A stretch of 24,658 nucleotides of DNA from JBHENW01 sp046261875 (GTDB lineage: Bacteria; Acidobacteriota; Thermoanaerobaculia; UBA5066; Gp7-AA6): assembly GCA_046261875.1 (NCBI GenBank), contig JBHENW010000170.1, positions 1 through 24,658 of the forward strand, given 5' to 3'. The notes beneath the pieces are model-generated. The model made no database searches. It saw nothing but the letters and a program-made list of their open reading frames with translations, and was not told where the DNA came from. Below are positions 7,033 through 14,718 of the stretch, in pieces. The number at the start of each line of letters is the position of its first letter. Positions within the stretch are counted from its first letter, which is position 1. Made by a program: the position numbers and the translations under genes.

Positions 7033-8157
7033 GTGGAAGCGGCAGAGCGGGGGCCCCGGCTACTCGCTCTGGACGTCGTTCGCGGGGCGACGATCGCCGG
7101 GATGATCGTCGTGAACAACCCCGGGACCTGGGCGCACGTCTACCCGCAGCTGCTGCACGCGGAGTGGCACGGCTGGACCTACACCGACACGATCTTCCCC
7201 TTCTTTCTCTTCACCGTCGGCGTCTCGATCGTCTTCTCTTTCGGCGCCAGGCGGCGGCTCGGCGCCTCCTTCGGAAAACTCGCGCTCCACACCCTGCGCC
7301 GCGCGGCGATCCTCTTCGGGATCGGTCTCGCGCTGAACCTGCTCTCCTTCGCCGTCTTTTCCCGCGCGACCCTCCGCATTCCCGGCGTGCTGCAGCGCAT
7401 CGCCATCTGTTTCCTCGCCGCGGGGCTGATCTATCTCGGGCTCCGAGCCCGCGGCGCGGCCGCCGCGGGCGCGGTCCTGCTTCTGGGCTACTGGGCGCTC
7501 ATGGCGCTCGTTCCCGTGCCGGGCTTCGGGACCGGACGGATGGACCTGGAGGGAAACCTCGCCGCATACACTGACCGCGCCATCCTGGGCGCCCACACCT
7601 GGAAGCCGGGCTGGGATCCCGAGGGTCCGCTTTCGACGGTTCCGGCAATCGCGACGACGCTGATGGGGATTCTCGCGGGCGAATGGCTGCGCGGGAATCG
7701 TCCGATGCGAAAGAAAATGACCGGGCTCGTCGTGGCCGGCACCGCGGCCGCATTCGCCGGCCTCGCGTGGCATCCGGTCTTTCCGATCAACAAGAATCTC
7801 TGGACGTCCTCCTATGCGCTGTTCATGGCGGGACTCGCGGCCGTGGCCCTCGGCGCCTGCATCGCCGTCGTGGACCTGGCCGGCTGGAAACGCTGGGCGG
7901 CGCCTTTCCGGTGGCTCGGCATGAACGCCATCGCCGCGTTCGTCCTCTCGACCGCGACAACGATCCTGCTGCTGGCCGTCCAGACGGCGGGCCCGGACGG
8001 AAAACCGCGTTCCCTCTACGCGACGATCTACCGGATCGCTTTCGATCGGTTCGCCGACCCGCGGCTCGGGTCGCTGCTCTTCTCGCTGAGCTATCTGGCC
8101 CTGTGGTTCGCGCTCTTCGGGCTGCTGCATCGGAAGAGAGTCTTCGTCAAGATCTGA
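7033..8157 (+). CDS. HGSNAT/NagX-type membrane acyltransferase (DUF5009)
   Basis: The 374-residue polytopic protein begins with the family motif RLLALDVVRGATIAGMIVVN, followed by LLHAEWHGWTYTDTIFPFFL. In the human homologue HGSNAT a histidine in this region takes part in acetyl transfer across the membrane to glucosamine ends. About nine to ten hydrophobic segments are visible, ending at HRKRVFVKI. The bacterial relatives acetylate or otherwise modify amino sugars or glycans from acetyl-CoA; the substrate here is unknown. The GTG start is one base after the previous stop, without a strong ribosome site of its own, so translation is likely coupled. It is probably an inner-membrane enzyme working with the exported neighbours. 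Confidence 0.88.
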   Translation: MEAAERGPRLLALDVVRGATIAGMIVVNNPGTWAHVYPQLLHAEWHGWTYTDTIFPFFLFTVGVSIVFSFGARRRLGASFGKLALHTLRRAAILFGIGLALNLLSFAVFSRATLRIPGVLQRIAICFLAAGLIYLGLRARGAAAAGAVLLLGYWALMALVPVPGFGTGRMDLEGNLAAYTDRAILGAHTWKPGWDPEGPLSTVPAIATTLMGILAGEWLRGNRPMRKKMTGLVVAGTAAAFAGLAWHPVFPINKNLWTSSYALFMAGLAAVALGACIAVVDLAGWKRWAAPFRWLGMNAIAAFVLSTATTILLLAVQTAGPDGKPRSLYATIYRIAFDRFADPRLGSLLFSLSYLALWFALFGLLHRKRVFVKI

Positions 8158-8201
8158 TAGCGTTCCCCCGCGCCCCCGCAACGTTTCGCAAAGGAGGATT
8201 T

Positions 8202-8666
8202 ATGAAATCGCGTGCCGCGATTGCCGCAGTCGCCCTCTCTCTATTCCTCGGAACCGTCGCCGTCGCCCAGGAGCACTGGACCGAAGGCCCGGTCTGGTCC
8301 ATCGAGTTCTATCGGACGACCCCGGGCCACTTCGACGACTACCTCAAGTACATCCGCCAGAACGTCCTGCCCCAAGGCGAGGAAGCCAAGAAGGCCGGGT
8401 TCTTCCTGGACCAGAAAGTCTTCGTCAAGACCCCTTCGAACCCCCAGGATTGGGACATCGCGTTCGCGACGCTCTACAAGAACATGGCCGCGCTCGACTA
8501 CAGCGCGGAGATCGACAAGAAGAACAAGGCGATCGCCGAGAAGCACTACAAGACCGCGGACGAGGACAAGCAGCGCGACATGATCAAGCCGCGGCTGGAG
8601 TGGCGGATCCTCGTCGGAACGGATCTCGTCCGCGAGGTCAGCCTCCGGCCGATGGCGACGAAATAG
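8202..8666 (+). CDS. Small secreted protein, possible dimeric alpha/beta barrel
   Basis: The 154-residue product has a signal peptide (MKSRAAIAAVALSLFLGTVAVAQ) and one domain of about 125 residues. It opens with VWSIEFYRTTPGHFDDYLKY and contains FFLDQKVFVKTPSN and DWDIAFATLYKNM. The strand-helix-strand order with a short conserved F/Y-rich strand is reminiscent of ferredoxin-like dimeric alpha/beta-barrel domains (NIPSNAP or stress-response A/B barrel), but this is a shape match, not a family match. ATG with AAAGGAGGATT directly upstream, a near-perfect ribosome site. It ends the plus-strand cluster, 44 bases after the acyltransferase, and may have its own promoter. Confidence 0.75.
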   Translation: MKSRAAIAAVALSLFLGTVAVAQEHWTEGPVWSIEFYRTTPGHFDDYLKYIRQNVLPQGEEAKKAGFFLDQKVFVKTPSNPQDWDIAFATLYKNMAALDYSAEIDKKNKAIAEKHYKTADEDKQRDMIKPRLEWRILVGTDLVREVSLRPMATK

Positions 8667-8679
8667 GGCTTCCGGCGCG

Positions 8680-8695
8680 CCGGCTGACTAGCCGG
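8680..8695. other. Hairpin between convergent genes
   Basis: CCGGCT and AGCCGG form a 6-bp stem with a four-base loop, next to a perfect 12-base palindrome at 8672-8683 (CCGGCGCGCCGG). It covers the stop of the VOC gene and lies just after the stop of the secreted-protein gene. There is no T-run, so it is not a normal intrinsic terminator, but it may slow converging transcription. Confidence 0.35.
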
Positions 8696-9469
8696 GCTGC
8701 GTCAGCTTGATGACGGCGAAGATGGCCCCCTGGGGATCCTGGAGCATCGCGAAGCGTCCGGTATTGGGGATGTCGGTCGGCGGCATGAAGACCTTGCCGC
8801 CCAGCTTCTGCGCCTTGGCGACCGTCGCATCCGCGTCGGAGACGGCGAAGTACGTCAGCCAGTTCGGCGGGACCGGGCCCCACTCCTCCGCGATCTGCAT
8901 CATGCCGCACATCGGATGGCTCGCCCCGGGGGCGGTGAACTCGGTGTAGTCCTTGCCGGGCTTCGCTTTCCAGCCGAAGAGCGCCGTATAGAACTCGAGC
9001 GCCTTGCCGGTGTCCCGTGTATCGAGCTCGTTCCAGCAGAACGCCCCCGGCTCGCCGTACACGCGCGCCCCGATGTGCTCCTTCGGCTGCCAGACGGAGA
9101 AGGTCGCGCCCGTCGGATCCTGGAGGACCGCCATCCGGCCGAAGTCGAAGACGTCGAACGGCTCCAACACGACTTTCCCCCCGAGTTCCTTCGCGCGCCG
9201 CGCGGTGTCGTCGGCGCTCGCGACCGAGACGTACGGCATCCAGTTCGGAGGCATGCCTCCCTCTGGTCCGGGCGCATGGCGTAGAGCGCGCCGGCCGGGA
9301 GGCCGCGCAGCTCGAGCGTCGTGTAGGCGCCTCCATCGTCACCCGTGGGCGTGTCGTTGGCCTGCCAGCCGAAGAGCTCTCCGTAAAAGCGCCTGGCGCC
9401 TTCCGCGTCGGTCGTGGCGAGCTCGGGCCAGCAGAACGATCCCGGCTCGTATCGCGTCATCTCGGGCAT
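8688..9469 (-). pseudogene. Two-domain VOC-family protein gene with a frameshift
   Basis: Two adjacent minus-strand frames give one glyoxalase/bleomycin-resistance (VOC) protein of about 260 residues. The first frame encodes MPEMTRYEPGSFCWPEL ... ALYAMRPDQRE (9469 to about 9257). The second continues as GMPPNWMPYVSVASADD ... IFAVIKLTQPG. Each half holds one VOC repeat, with FCWPELATTD and FCWNELDTRD as matching first strands. Around 9255-9262 the run reads (minus strand) AGGGAGGC; one added G restores an unbroken frame, giving DQREGMPPNW. The start ATG has AAGGGGG upstream. Either the gene is freshly inactivated or the consensus has a missing base in a G-run. It follows thiC after 52 bases. 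Likely role if intact: small metalloenzyme or binding protein; substrate unknown. Confidence 0.8.
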
Positions 9470-9521
9470 CGTGTCCCCCTTGTCAGGTCTCTTACGACGC
9501 GGCGCTGGTCCGGGTTTCGGC

Positions 9522-11267
9522 CTAAATCTTCCGGTAGATCTCCGCGTCTTCCCGGAACTCCCTGGCCTTCTGCTCGAGACCGGCGTCGAGCGCCTCCTCT
9601 TCGGCCACTCCCTGGGCGGAAGCGAAATCCCGCACTTCCTGAGTGATCTTCATGGAGCAGAAGTGGGGCCCGCACATGCTGCAGAAGTGCGCGAGCTTCG
9701 CGCCCTCGGCCGGCAGCGTCTCGTCGTGGAACTCCCGCGCGGTCTCGGGGTCCAGCGCCAGGTGGAACTGGTCCTCCCAGCGGAACTCGAAGCGCGCCTT
9801 GGAGATCGCGTCGTCCCACCGGCTGGCCCCCGGGTGGCCTTTCGCGAGATCGGCGGCGTGCGCCGCGATCTTGTACGCGATCACGCCGTCTTTGACGTCC
9901 TGCCGGTTCGGCAGACCCAGATGCTCTTTCGGGGTGACGTAACAGAGCATGGCCGTGCCGAACCAGCCGATCATCGCGGCGCCGATGGCGGAGGTGATGT
10001 GGTCGTATCCCGGGGCGATGTCCGTCGTCAGCGGCCCCAGCGTGTAGAAGGGGGCCTCGCCGCAGATCGCCATCTCCTTCTCGACGTTTTCCCGGATCCG
10101 GTCCATCGGGATGTGTCCTGGACCCTCGATCATGACCTGACACTCCTGCTGCCAGGCCTGTTTCGTCAACTCTCCGAGCGTCTCGAGCTCCGCGAACTGC
10201 GCCGCGTCGTTCGCGTCGGCCGTGGAGCCCGGCCGCAGGCCGTCCCCGAGAGAGAAGGAGACGTCGTAGGCGGAAAGGATCTCGCAAATCTCCCCGAAGC
10301 GCTCGTAGAGGAAGCTCTCCCGGTGGTGCGCCAGGCACCACTTGGCCATGATCGAGCCGCCGCGCGAAACGATCCCGGTGACGCGGCCGGCGGTCAGCGG
10401 GATGTACGGGAGGCGGACTCCCGCGTGGATCGTGAAGTAGTCCACGCCCTGGTCCGCCTGCTCGATGAGCGTCGCCCGGTAGATCTCCCAGGTCAGCTCC
10501 TCCGCCTTCCCGCCCACCTTCTCGAGCGCCTCGTAGATCGGGACCGTGCCGATGGGGACCGGCGAGTTGCGCAGGATCCACTCCCGGGTCTCCTGGATGT
10601 TCCGGCCCGTCGAGAGATCCATCACGGTGTCGGCGCCCCACCGGATCGCCCAGACCATCTTCTCGACTTCCTCTTCGATCGACGAAGTCACGGCGGAGTT
10701 GCCGATGTTCGCGTTGATCTTGACCAGGAACTGGCGTCCGATGACCATCGGCTCGGATTCGGGGTGGTTGATGTTGGCCGGGATGATCGCCCTTCCCCTC
10801 GCGACCTCGCTCCGGACGAGCTCGGGCGGGAGGTCTTCCCGGACGGCGATGAACTCCATCTCCGGCGTGACGATTCCGCGCCGCGCGTAGTGCATCTGGG
10901 TGACGCGGCCGCGGCCGCGGATGGCTTCGCGCGGGCGGGTCAGGACGAGCTCGGGGCGCGGCGCCCTCGCGGGCGGAACGTGCTCGTAGTCGCCGCGCTC
11001 CAGGATCCAGGGGCGGCGGAGCTCCGGAAGCCCCGCATGCAGGTCGATGACCGCCTCGGGATCGGTATACGGCCCCGAGGTGTCATAGACCCGAAGCGGC
11101 GCGTTGATCTCCGACTCCCCTCTCGACGTGCGCGTGGGCTGCAGGACGATCTCGCGCTTGGGGATGCGCATCCCGCGGGGGCCGGAAACGTACACCTTGC
11201 GGGATCCAGGCAGAGGCTCGCGGCGGACGGTTTCGTTCCGTGGGATCGAATCGGGGCGAGTGCTCAT
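9522..11267 (-). CDS. thiC: Phosphomethylpyrimidine synthase ThiC
   Basis: The 581-residue protein makes hydroxymethylpyrimidine phosphate from aminoimidazole ribotide with radical SAM chemistry, for thiamine synthesis. Visible marks: the start domain with GSRKVYVSG and MRIPKREI, the core NINHPESEPMVIGR and KINANIGNSA, FTIHAGVRLPYIPLT, IEGPGHIPMD, and the C-terminal cluster motif Cys529-x2-Cys532-x4-Cys537 (CSMCGPHFC), which binds the 4Fe-4S cluster. Length matches the usual 550-630. Start ATG at 11267 with GGGAG seven bases upstream, directly beside a TPP riboswitch, so expression should fall when thiamine pyrophosphate is plentiful. No other thiamine gene is in the window. The frameshifted VOC gene lies downstream in the same direction. 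Confidence 0.97.
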   Translation of the reverse strand: MSTRPDSIPRNETVRREPLPGSRKVYVSGPRGMRIPKREIVLQPTRTSRGESEINAPLRVYDTSGPYTDPEAVIDLHAGLPELRRPWILERGDYEHVPPARAPRPELVLTRPREAIRGRGRVTQMHYARRGIVTPEMEFIAVREDLPPELVRSEVARGRAIIPANINHPESEPMVIGRQFLVKINANIGNSAVTSSIEEEVEKMVWAIRWGADTVMDLSTGRNIQETREWILRNSPVPIGTVPIYEALEKVGGKAEELTWEIYRATLIEQADQGVDYFTIHAGVRLPYIPLTAGRVTGIVSRGGSIMAKWCLAHHRESFLYERFGEICEILSAYDVSFSLGDGLRPGSTADANDAAQFAELETLGELTKQAWQQECQVMIEGPGHIPMDRIRENVEKEMAICGEAPFYTLGPLTTDIAPGYDHITSAIGAAMIGWFGTAMLCYVTPKEHLGLPNRQDVKDGVIAYKIAAHAADLAKGHPGASRWDDAISKARFEFRWEDQFHLALDPETAREFHDETLPAEGAKLAHFCSMCGPHFCSMKITQEVRDFASAQGVAEEEALDAGLEQKAREFREDAEIYRKI

Positions 11268-11273
11268 CGGTCT

Positions 11274-11388
11274 CTCCCTACGGCGGCATTACCCGCATCA
11301 GGTTCTGGGGTCTCCTCTGCGGCCCGCGCCGCGAGAGGACTCTCAGCCTTCCGCGCCCGGCGCGGCACGGAGTCGGCTCCCCCGTCGG
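11274..11388 (-). ncRNA. TPP riboswitch (THI element) upstream of thiC
   Basis: Read on the minus strand, the leader has the TPP-aptamer landmarks in order: GGGGGAGCC, then GGCTGAGAG (the CUGAGA pyrimidine-sensor element), a variable G/C-rich arm, and AACCTGATGCGGGTAATGCC followed by CGTAGGGA (the pyrophosphate-sensor side). The final AGGGAGA is also the only thiC ribosome site, seven bases before its ATG. That arrangement points to control of translation initiation rather than a long terminator platform; no T-run hairpin is present. The exact closing helix P1 could not be drawn by eye. Confidence 0.93.
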
Positions 11389-11450
11389 ATCCATGTTATC
11401 CCGGTCCGGTCTGGCGCGCCATTTGTATTGATGACCGCCAGGAGGCCCCA
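11389..11450. promoter_or_regulatory. Promoter region for thiC leader and divergent small gene
   Basis: The minus strand shows GATAAC at 11395-11400 about ten bases before the riboswitch, a fair -10 candidate for the thiC leader. On the plus strand ATTTGTATTGATG at 11421-11433 is the AT-rich patch ahead of GGAGG and the small gene. No -35 boxes can be asserted. Confidence 0.35.
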
Positions 11451-11621
11451 ATGACCGACGAGAAGGACGCGGCCCCGGCGCGGCCCGCGGACGCGGGCAT
11501 GAGCGAAGAAGAGAAGAAGGAGATGTTCGACCAGATGGAAGAGTTCGAAGGACCGCAGCGCCGCGAGATCCGGGGCGACGACGCCGAGCCGCCCCGCGAC
11601 CCTGGAGTGGCGCACTCGTAG
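11451..11621 (+). CDS. Small acidic hypothetical protein (56 aa)
   Basis: The 56-residue product is highly charged and acidic, with a central helix MSEEEKKEMFDQMEEFEGPQ and no hydrophobic segment. ATG with GGAGG five bases before it is a strong translation signal. Codon use is as GC-rich as its neighbours. I do not recognise a family; the helix resembles short helical regulators only in general terms. Divergent from the thiC leader and convergent with the small basic gene, with a heptamer-repeat patch just after the stop. Confidence 0.6.
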   Translation: MTDEKDAAPARPADAGMSEEEKKEMFDQMEEFEGPQRREIRGDDAEPPRDPGVAHS

Positions 11622-11623
11622 TA

Positions 11624-11658
11624 GGGAGTCGATAGTCGGGAGTCGAAAGTCGGGGGCT
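11624..11658. repeat. Heptamer tandem repeat patch
   Basis: Five 7-base units stand head to tail: GGGAGTC, GATAGTC, GGGAGTC, GAAAGTC and a degenerate GGGGGCT. The first four share the core AGTC. The patch fills the gap between two convergent stops and overlaps the last codon of the minus gene. Similar 7-mer repeats are common as short tandem repeats in cyanobacterial and some other genomes. Confidence 0.7.
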
Positions 11659-11842
11659 ACTTCTTCTTTCGCGGCTTTCGGCTCGCCGGCGGACTCTTCC
11701 GGTTCGGGGCCGTCGCGGCCCGCGACCCGGCCTTCGCTTCGGAAAGCGTCCGCTTCTCCCGATCCGCCGGAACGTCATCCCCCGGGCGTTCCCGCCCGCC
11801 CACCTTGTAGTGATCCGGATTGACGTTGATCTTCTTGCTCAC
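11657..11842 (-). CDS. Small basic protein coupled to the baeRF10 gene (61 aa)
   Basis: The 61-residue protein has a front half with NVNPDHYKVGGRERPGDDV and a Lys/Arg-rich tail (KSPPASRKPRKKK). The GTG start overlaps the stop of the upstream gene as GTGA and has GGAGGGGGT eight bases upstream, so translation should be both coupled and independently supported. There is no hydrophobic segment, and the tail could bind RNA or ribosomes. I do not recognise a named family. The NPDHYKVGGRER core looks conserved rather than random. Its pairing with a release-factor-like protein suggests a shared role, which is inference. Confidence 0.72.
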   Translation of the reverse strand: MSKKINVNPDHYKVGGRERPGDDVPADREKRTLSEAKAGSRAATAPNRKSPPASRKPRKKK

Positions 11843-12996
11843 GAGACCCCCTCCGCGCCCGCCGCCGTCTCGGCCAGCCGGTAACGCAGCGTCGCCGCGA
11901 CTCCCCCGACCGGATCGAGAAGCGCCGGATCCTCGATGAATCGGATGGACGCTGCCGTCTGACGGGCCGCCGCGACGAGCTCCTCGGCCATCTCCGCGGT
12001 GAGCCGTTCCTCGCCCGAGTCCTCCGCCGGACTCCCCGTGCCGGGATCCGCGGTTCGCAGACTCGCCGAGAGGAGCAGCTCGTCGACCTGCCCGTTGCGC
12101 GCCGCCTCGAAGGTGTCGGGCGGCCCGGCGACGGCCAGCCCGCCGGCGCGGAATTCTCCGAGAGCCCGCTCGACGCGCTCCGCGTCGTCCTTCGCGTCGT
12201 GCTCGCGCAGCGCCTCCGCGCTCGCGCTCATGATCTCCTGCTCCGGGCTCTTCACGTCGAGCTTCAACACGTCCACGACTTTCGCGGCGATCTCTTTTGG
12301 GAGCTGGTCGCGCAGGACCGGGAGGATGGTTTCCTCGCCCGCCAGCACGATCGCGCCCGCCCGCTCCTCGGCCACGGTTCGTTCGATCGCGGCGACGAGC
12401 TCCTTGGCGTGGTGCAGGTGGAAGTTCTCGACGTGGCGCTGGTAACGCATCTGGGACCAACCGCCGGCCGCGGTCCGGTTCATGGAGGGGCTTTCGAGCT
12501 CTTTCTTCTCGATGACGCGGCCGCGTCCGAAAACGAAGACCCGCGCGGACCGGCTGTCGGTGAGGACGACCGCGTAACGGGGGTGCTGGTCGAGCAGGCG
12601 GGCGAGGGGATAGAGGTGGGGCTGCTCGCCGACGGAAAGACGATTCTCCTCGATCGGCGCGTCCAGGGGCATCGCCTCGAAGAAGCCGTCCCGGGCGTGG
12701 CAGGCAAAGATCGCGACGCCGTTGGCGGCCGCCGGAAGCTCCTCGGAAAGGTAGGCGCGGATGCGTTCCGCGTCCTTCTCGAAGCTCTCCCGTTCCGGCG
12801 AGCGCGGCGGGTAGGTCCGGGCGCGCGCGGTGAGCTCTTTGCGCAAGAACGGACCGTAGCGGTCCTTTCCTCGGTCATCCGCCTGCGCGTTGAGATAGAG
12901 GCTGATGACGGGATGCGGGACGGGCTCCCACCGCGCCAGGCGGTCGAGCATTTCGGCGAGCGAGGTCGTGGCGTTCGTCTCTGTTTCAGTTGCCAT
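11839..12996 (-). CDS. Vms1/eRF1-like protein (baeRF family 10 type)
   Basis: The 385-residue protein matches the bacterial archaeo-eukaryotic release-factor-like group. It has VISLYLN with a Gly/Asp-rich loop near the start, a middle VVLTDSRSARVFVFG segment typical of the eRF1 domain 2-like fold, then GGWSQMRYQRHVENF at 178-192, and VAAIERTVAEE and VDVLKLDVKSPEQE in the last third. Eukaryotic Vms1/ANKZF1 releases stalled nascent chains from tRNA through a G-x-x-Q motif; here GWSQ (179-182) keeps that pattern. It should act in the cytosol on ribosome-bound or tRNA-linked peptides, but this is predicted. The ATG has GGGAGGAGGG upstream. It is the first gene of a two-gene unit with the small basic protein. 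Confidence 0.82.
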   Translation of the reverse strand: MATETETNATTSLAEMLDRLARWEPVPHPVISLYLNAQADDRGKDRYGPFLRKELTARARTYPPRSPERESFEKDAERIRAYLSEELPAAANGVAIFACHARDGFFEAMPLDAPIEENRLSVGEQPHLYPLARLLDQHPRYAVVLTDSRSARVFVFGRGRVIEKKELESPSMNRTAAGGWSQMRYQRHVENFHLHHAKELVAAIERTVAEERAGAIVLAGEETILPVLRDQLPKEIAAKVVDVLKLDVKSPEQEIMSASAEALREHDAKDDAERVERALGEFRAGGLAVAGPPDTFEAARNGQVDELLLSASLRTADPGTGSPAEDSGEERLTAEMAEELVAAARQTAASIRFIEDPALLDPVGGVAATLRYRLAETAAGAEGVS

Positions 12997-13073
12997 GCCC
13001 TCCTCCCGAGCAAGGGATGTGCCCGCGCGGTTGCGCGGCCATCTACAATCGCGCCGGCCTTTTTCTCACGACG

Positions 13074-14695
13074 ATGACTTTCCAGGTCGGAAAAGCCGGA
13101 TCGGCCTCCCCGCGCGCCTCGCGTCCCGCCACCCGGACGACACTGCCCCCGGACCTCATGACGGCCGGCGTGCGACGCCTCAAGATCGCCGCCGCCCTCG
13201 CTTTCGGCTAGAGCGCGGCCTTCGCCCTCATCGACTTCTTCGTTCCGCCGCCGGCGCCCCCGGCCAGCCGTCTTCTCGGTTTGATCGCGGTCGCTCTCGG
13301 GAGTTTCCTGTCGGCGGGGATCTTCATCATCGCCGTGGAGCGGTCCGCCGATCCGCTGTTCGTCCTCGACATGGCCATGCTGTACGAGGTCGTCAACGCG
13401 CTCATGATCGCGATCAACCACCATTCGGTGCCTCTGGCGAACCGGGACATCTCGCGCGGCTGGTCGGGCGTCGCCGTCTGGGTGATGATGTTCCCCGTCT
13501 TCATCCCGCACACCCGCGGCAAGGTCATTCTGGCCACGATCGCCGCCGTGGCGATGGAGCCGATCGCCGTCCTCCTGCACGTCGCCGCGGGTGCCCCGGC
13601 GCCGTCGGTGGGCAAGCTTCTCCAGGCGCTCTCCCCGACCGCCGTCGGCGCCTTTCTCGGTATCTATGTTTCCGGCGTCATGTACCGGCTGTCCGTGGAG
13701 GCGAGCCGGGCGCGGGAGATGGGGAGCTACCGTCTCATCGAGCCGCTCGGATCGGGCGGGATGGGGGAAGTGTGGCGCGCCGAGCACCGGATGCTCGCTC
13801 GGCCGGCCGCCATCAAGCTGATCCGCGCGGAGGGATATGGCGGGAGCGCCTCCTCCCGCGAGCTGATCCGTCGATTTTGAGCGCGAAGCGCCGGCGACCG
13901 CCATGCTCCGCTCGCCGCACACCGTGCAGATCTACGACTTCGGCACGACCGACGACGGGACGTTTTATTACGTCATGGAGCTGCTCGAGGGCTACGATCT
14001 GGATACGCTCGTCACCGAGTTCGGGGCCCTCCCGCCCGAGAGAGCGATCCACCTGTTGCGGCAGGCGTGCCGGTCGCTCGCCGAAGCACGAGGGCGGCTT
14101 CATCCATCGGGACATCAAGCCGGCCAACATCTATGCCTGCCGGTACGGAGTCGAGTACGACTTCGTGAAGGTCCTGGATTTCGGCCTGGTGAAGTCGTCC
14201 CTGGAGTCCGACCGCGGAAGCTCGAGCCTGACCGCGGTCGGGACCATCGCCGGGACCCCCGGGGACATGGCCCCCGAAGTCGCCCACGGCAATCGCGACG
14301 TGGACTGGCGCGCCGACATCTACGCTCTGGGCTGCGTCGCTTACTGGCTGGTGACCGGTCGGCCGATCTTCGAGCGCGACTCGGCGGTCGAGGTCCTCCT
14401 CGACCATGCCAGCACGCGTCCTGTTCCCCCGTCGGAGAAGGCGCCGGGAAAGATTCCTCCGGCCCTCGACGACGTCATCCTGTCGTGCCTGCGGAAGGAC
14501 CCGAACAACCGTCCCCAGAGCATGTCAGAGATCTCCGAAGCTCTCGGCCGGATCGAGGCCGGGCCTTCCTGGACCGCCGACCGGGCGTGGCGCTGGTGGC
14601 TGCAGAACCCGCCTTCTCGCCGGCCCAGAGTCCAGCCGACCGATCCGACCGTGCCCCTCCACGAGCTCGACGAGCTCGTCGTCCCCGAAAGGTAG
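13074..14695 (+). pseudogene. Broken membrane-anchored Ser/Thr protein kinase gene
   Basis: Put together across frames, this encodes a kinase with about six N-terminal membrane helices (13160-13700) followed by a Hanks-type kinase domain. Visible parts: glycine loop GSGGMGEVWRAEH, AAIKLI lysine, HRDIKPANI at 14105-14131, DFG at 14177-14185, and the C-lobe ending in RPQSMSEISEALGRIE. Three lesions break it. An in-frame TAG at 13209-13211 lies in the first helix. TTTT at 13875-13878, where three T are expected, shifts the frame before GAGCGCGAAGC. About two bases are missing at 14086-14089, where an AEAHEGG stretch is expected. The usual GTPGYMAPE motif reads GTPGDMAPE (codon at 14264). The start is uncertain: an ATG at 13074 has no ribosome site; a second in-frame ATG is at 13158. 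TACAAT at 13044-13049 may be a -10 box. Confidence 0.82.
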
Positions 14696-14718
14696 CTGCT
14701 CCGACTCCCATCGACGTC

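Noticed and set aside
9414..11621. A 735-residue plus-strand frame across thiC
   Set aside because: It is antisense to a clear ThiC. Only its last 56 codons with a GGAGG site are plausible as a gene, and these are listed separately.
12480..13922. A 480-residue minus-strand frame across the kinase start
   Set aside because: Charged low-complexity sequence with no motifs; the baeRF10 gene and the kinase relic explain the region better.
12905..14695. A single 596-residue plus-strand frame as one protein
   Set aside because: Its first part overlaps the baeRF10 gene and the kinase helices in the wrong frame. Only the last third is the real kinase frame, so the kinase is described as a broken gene instead.
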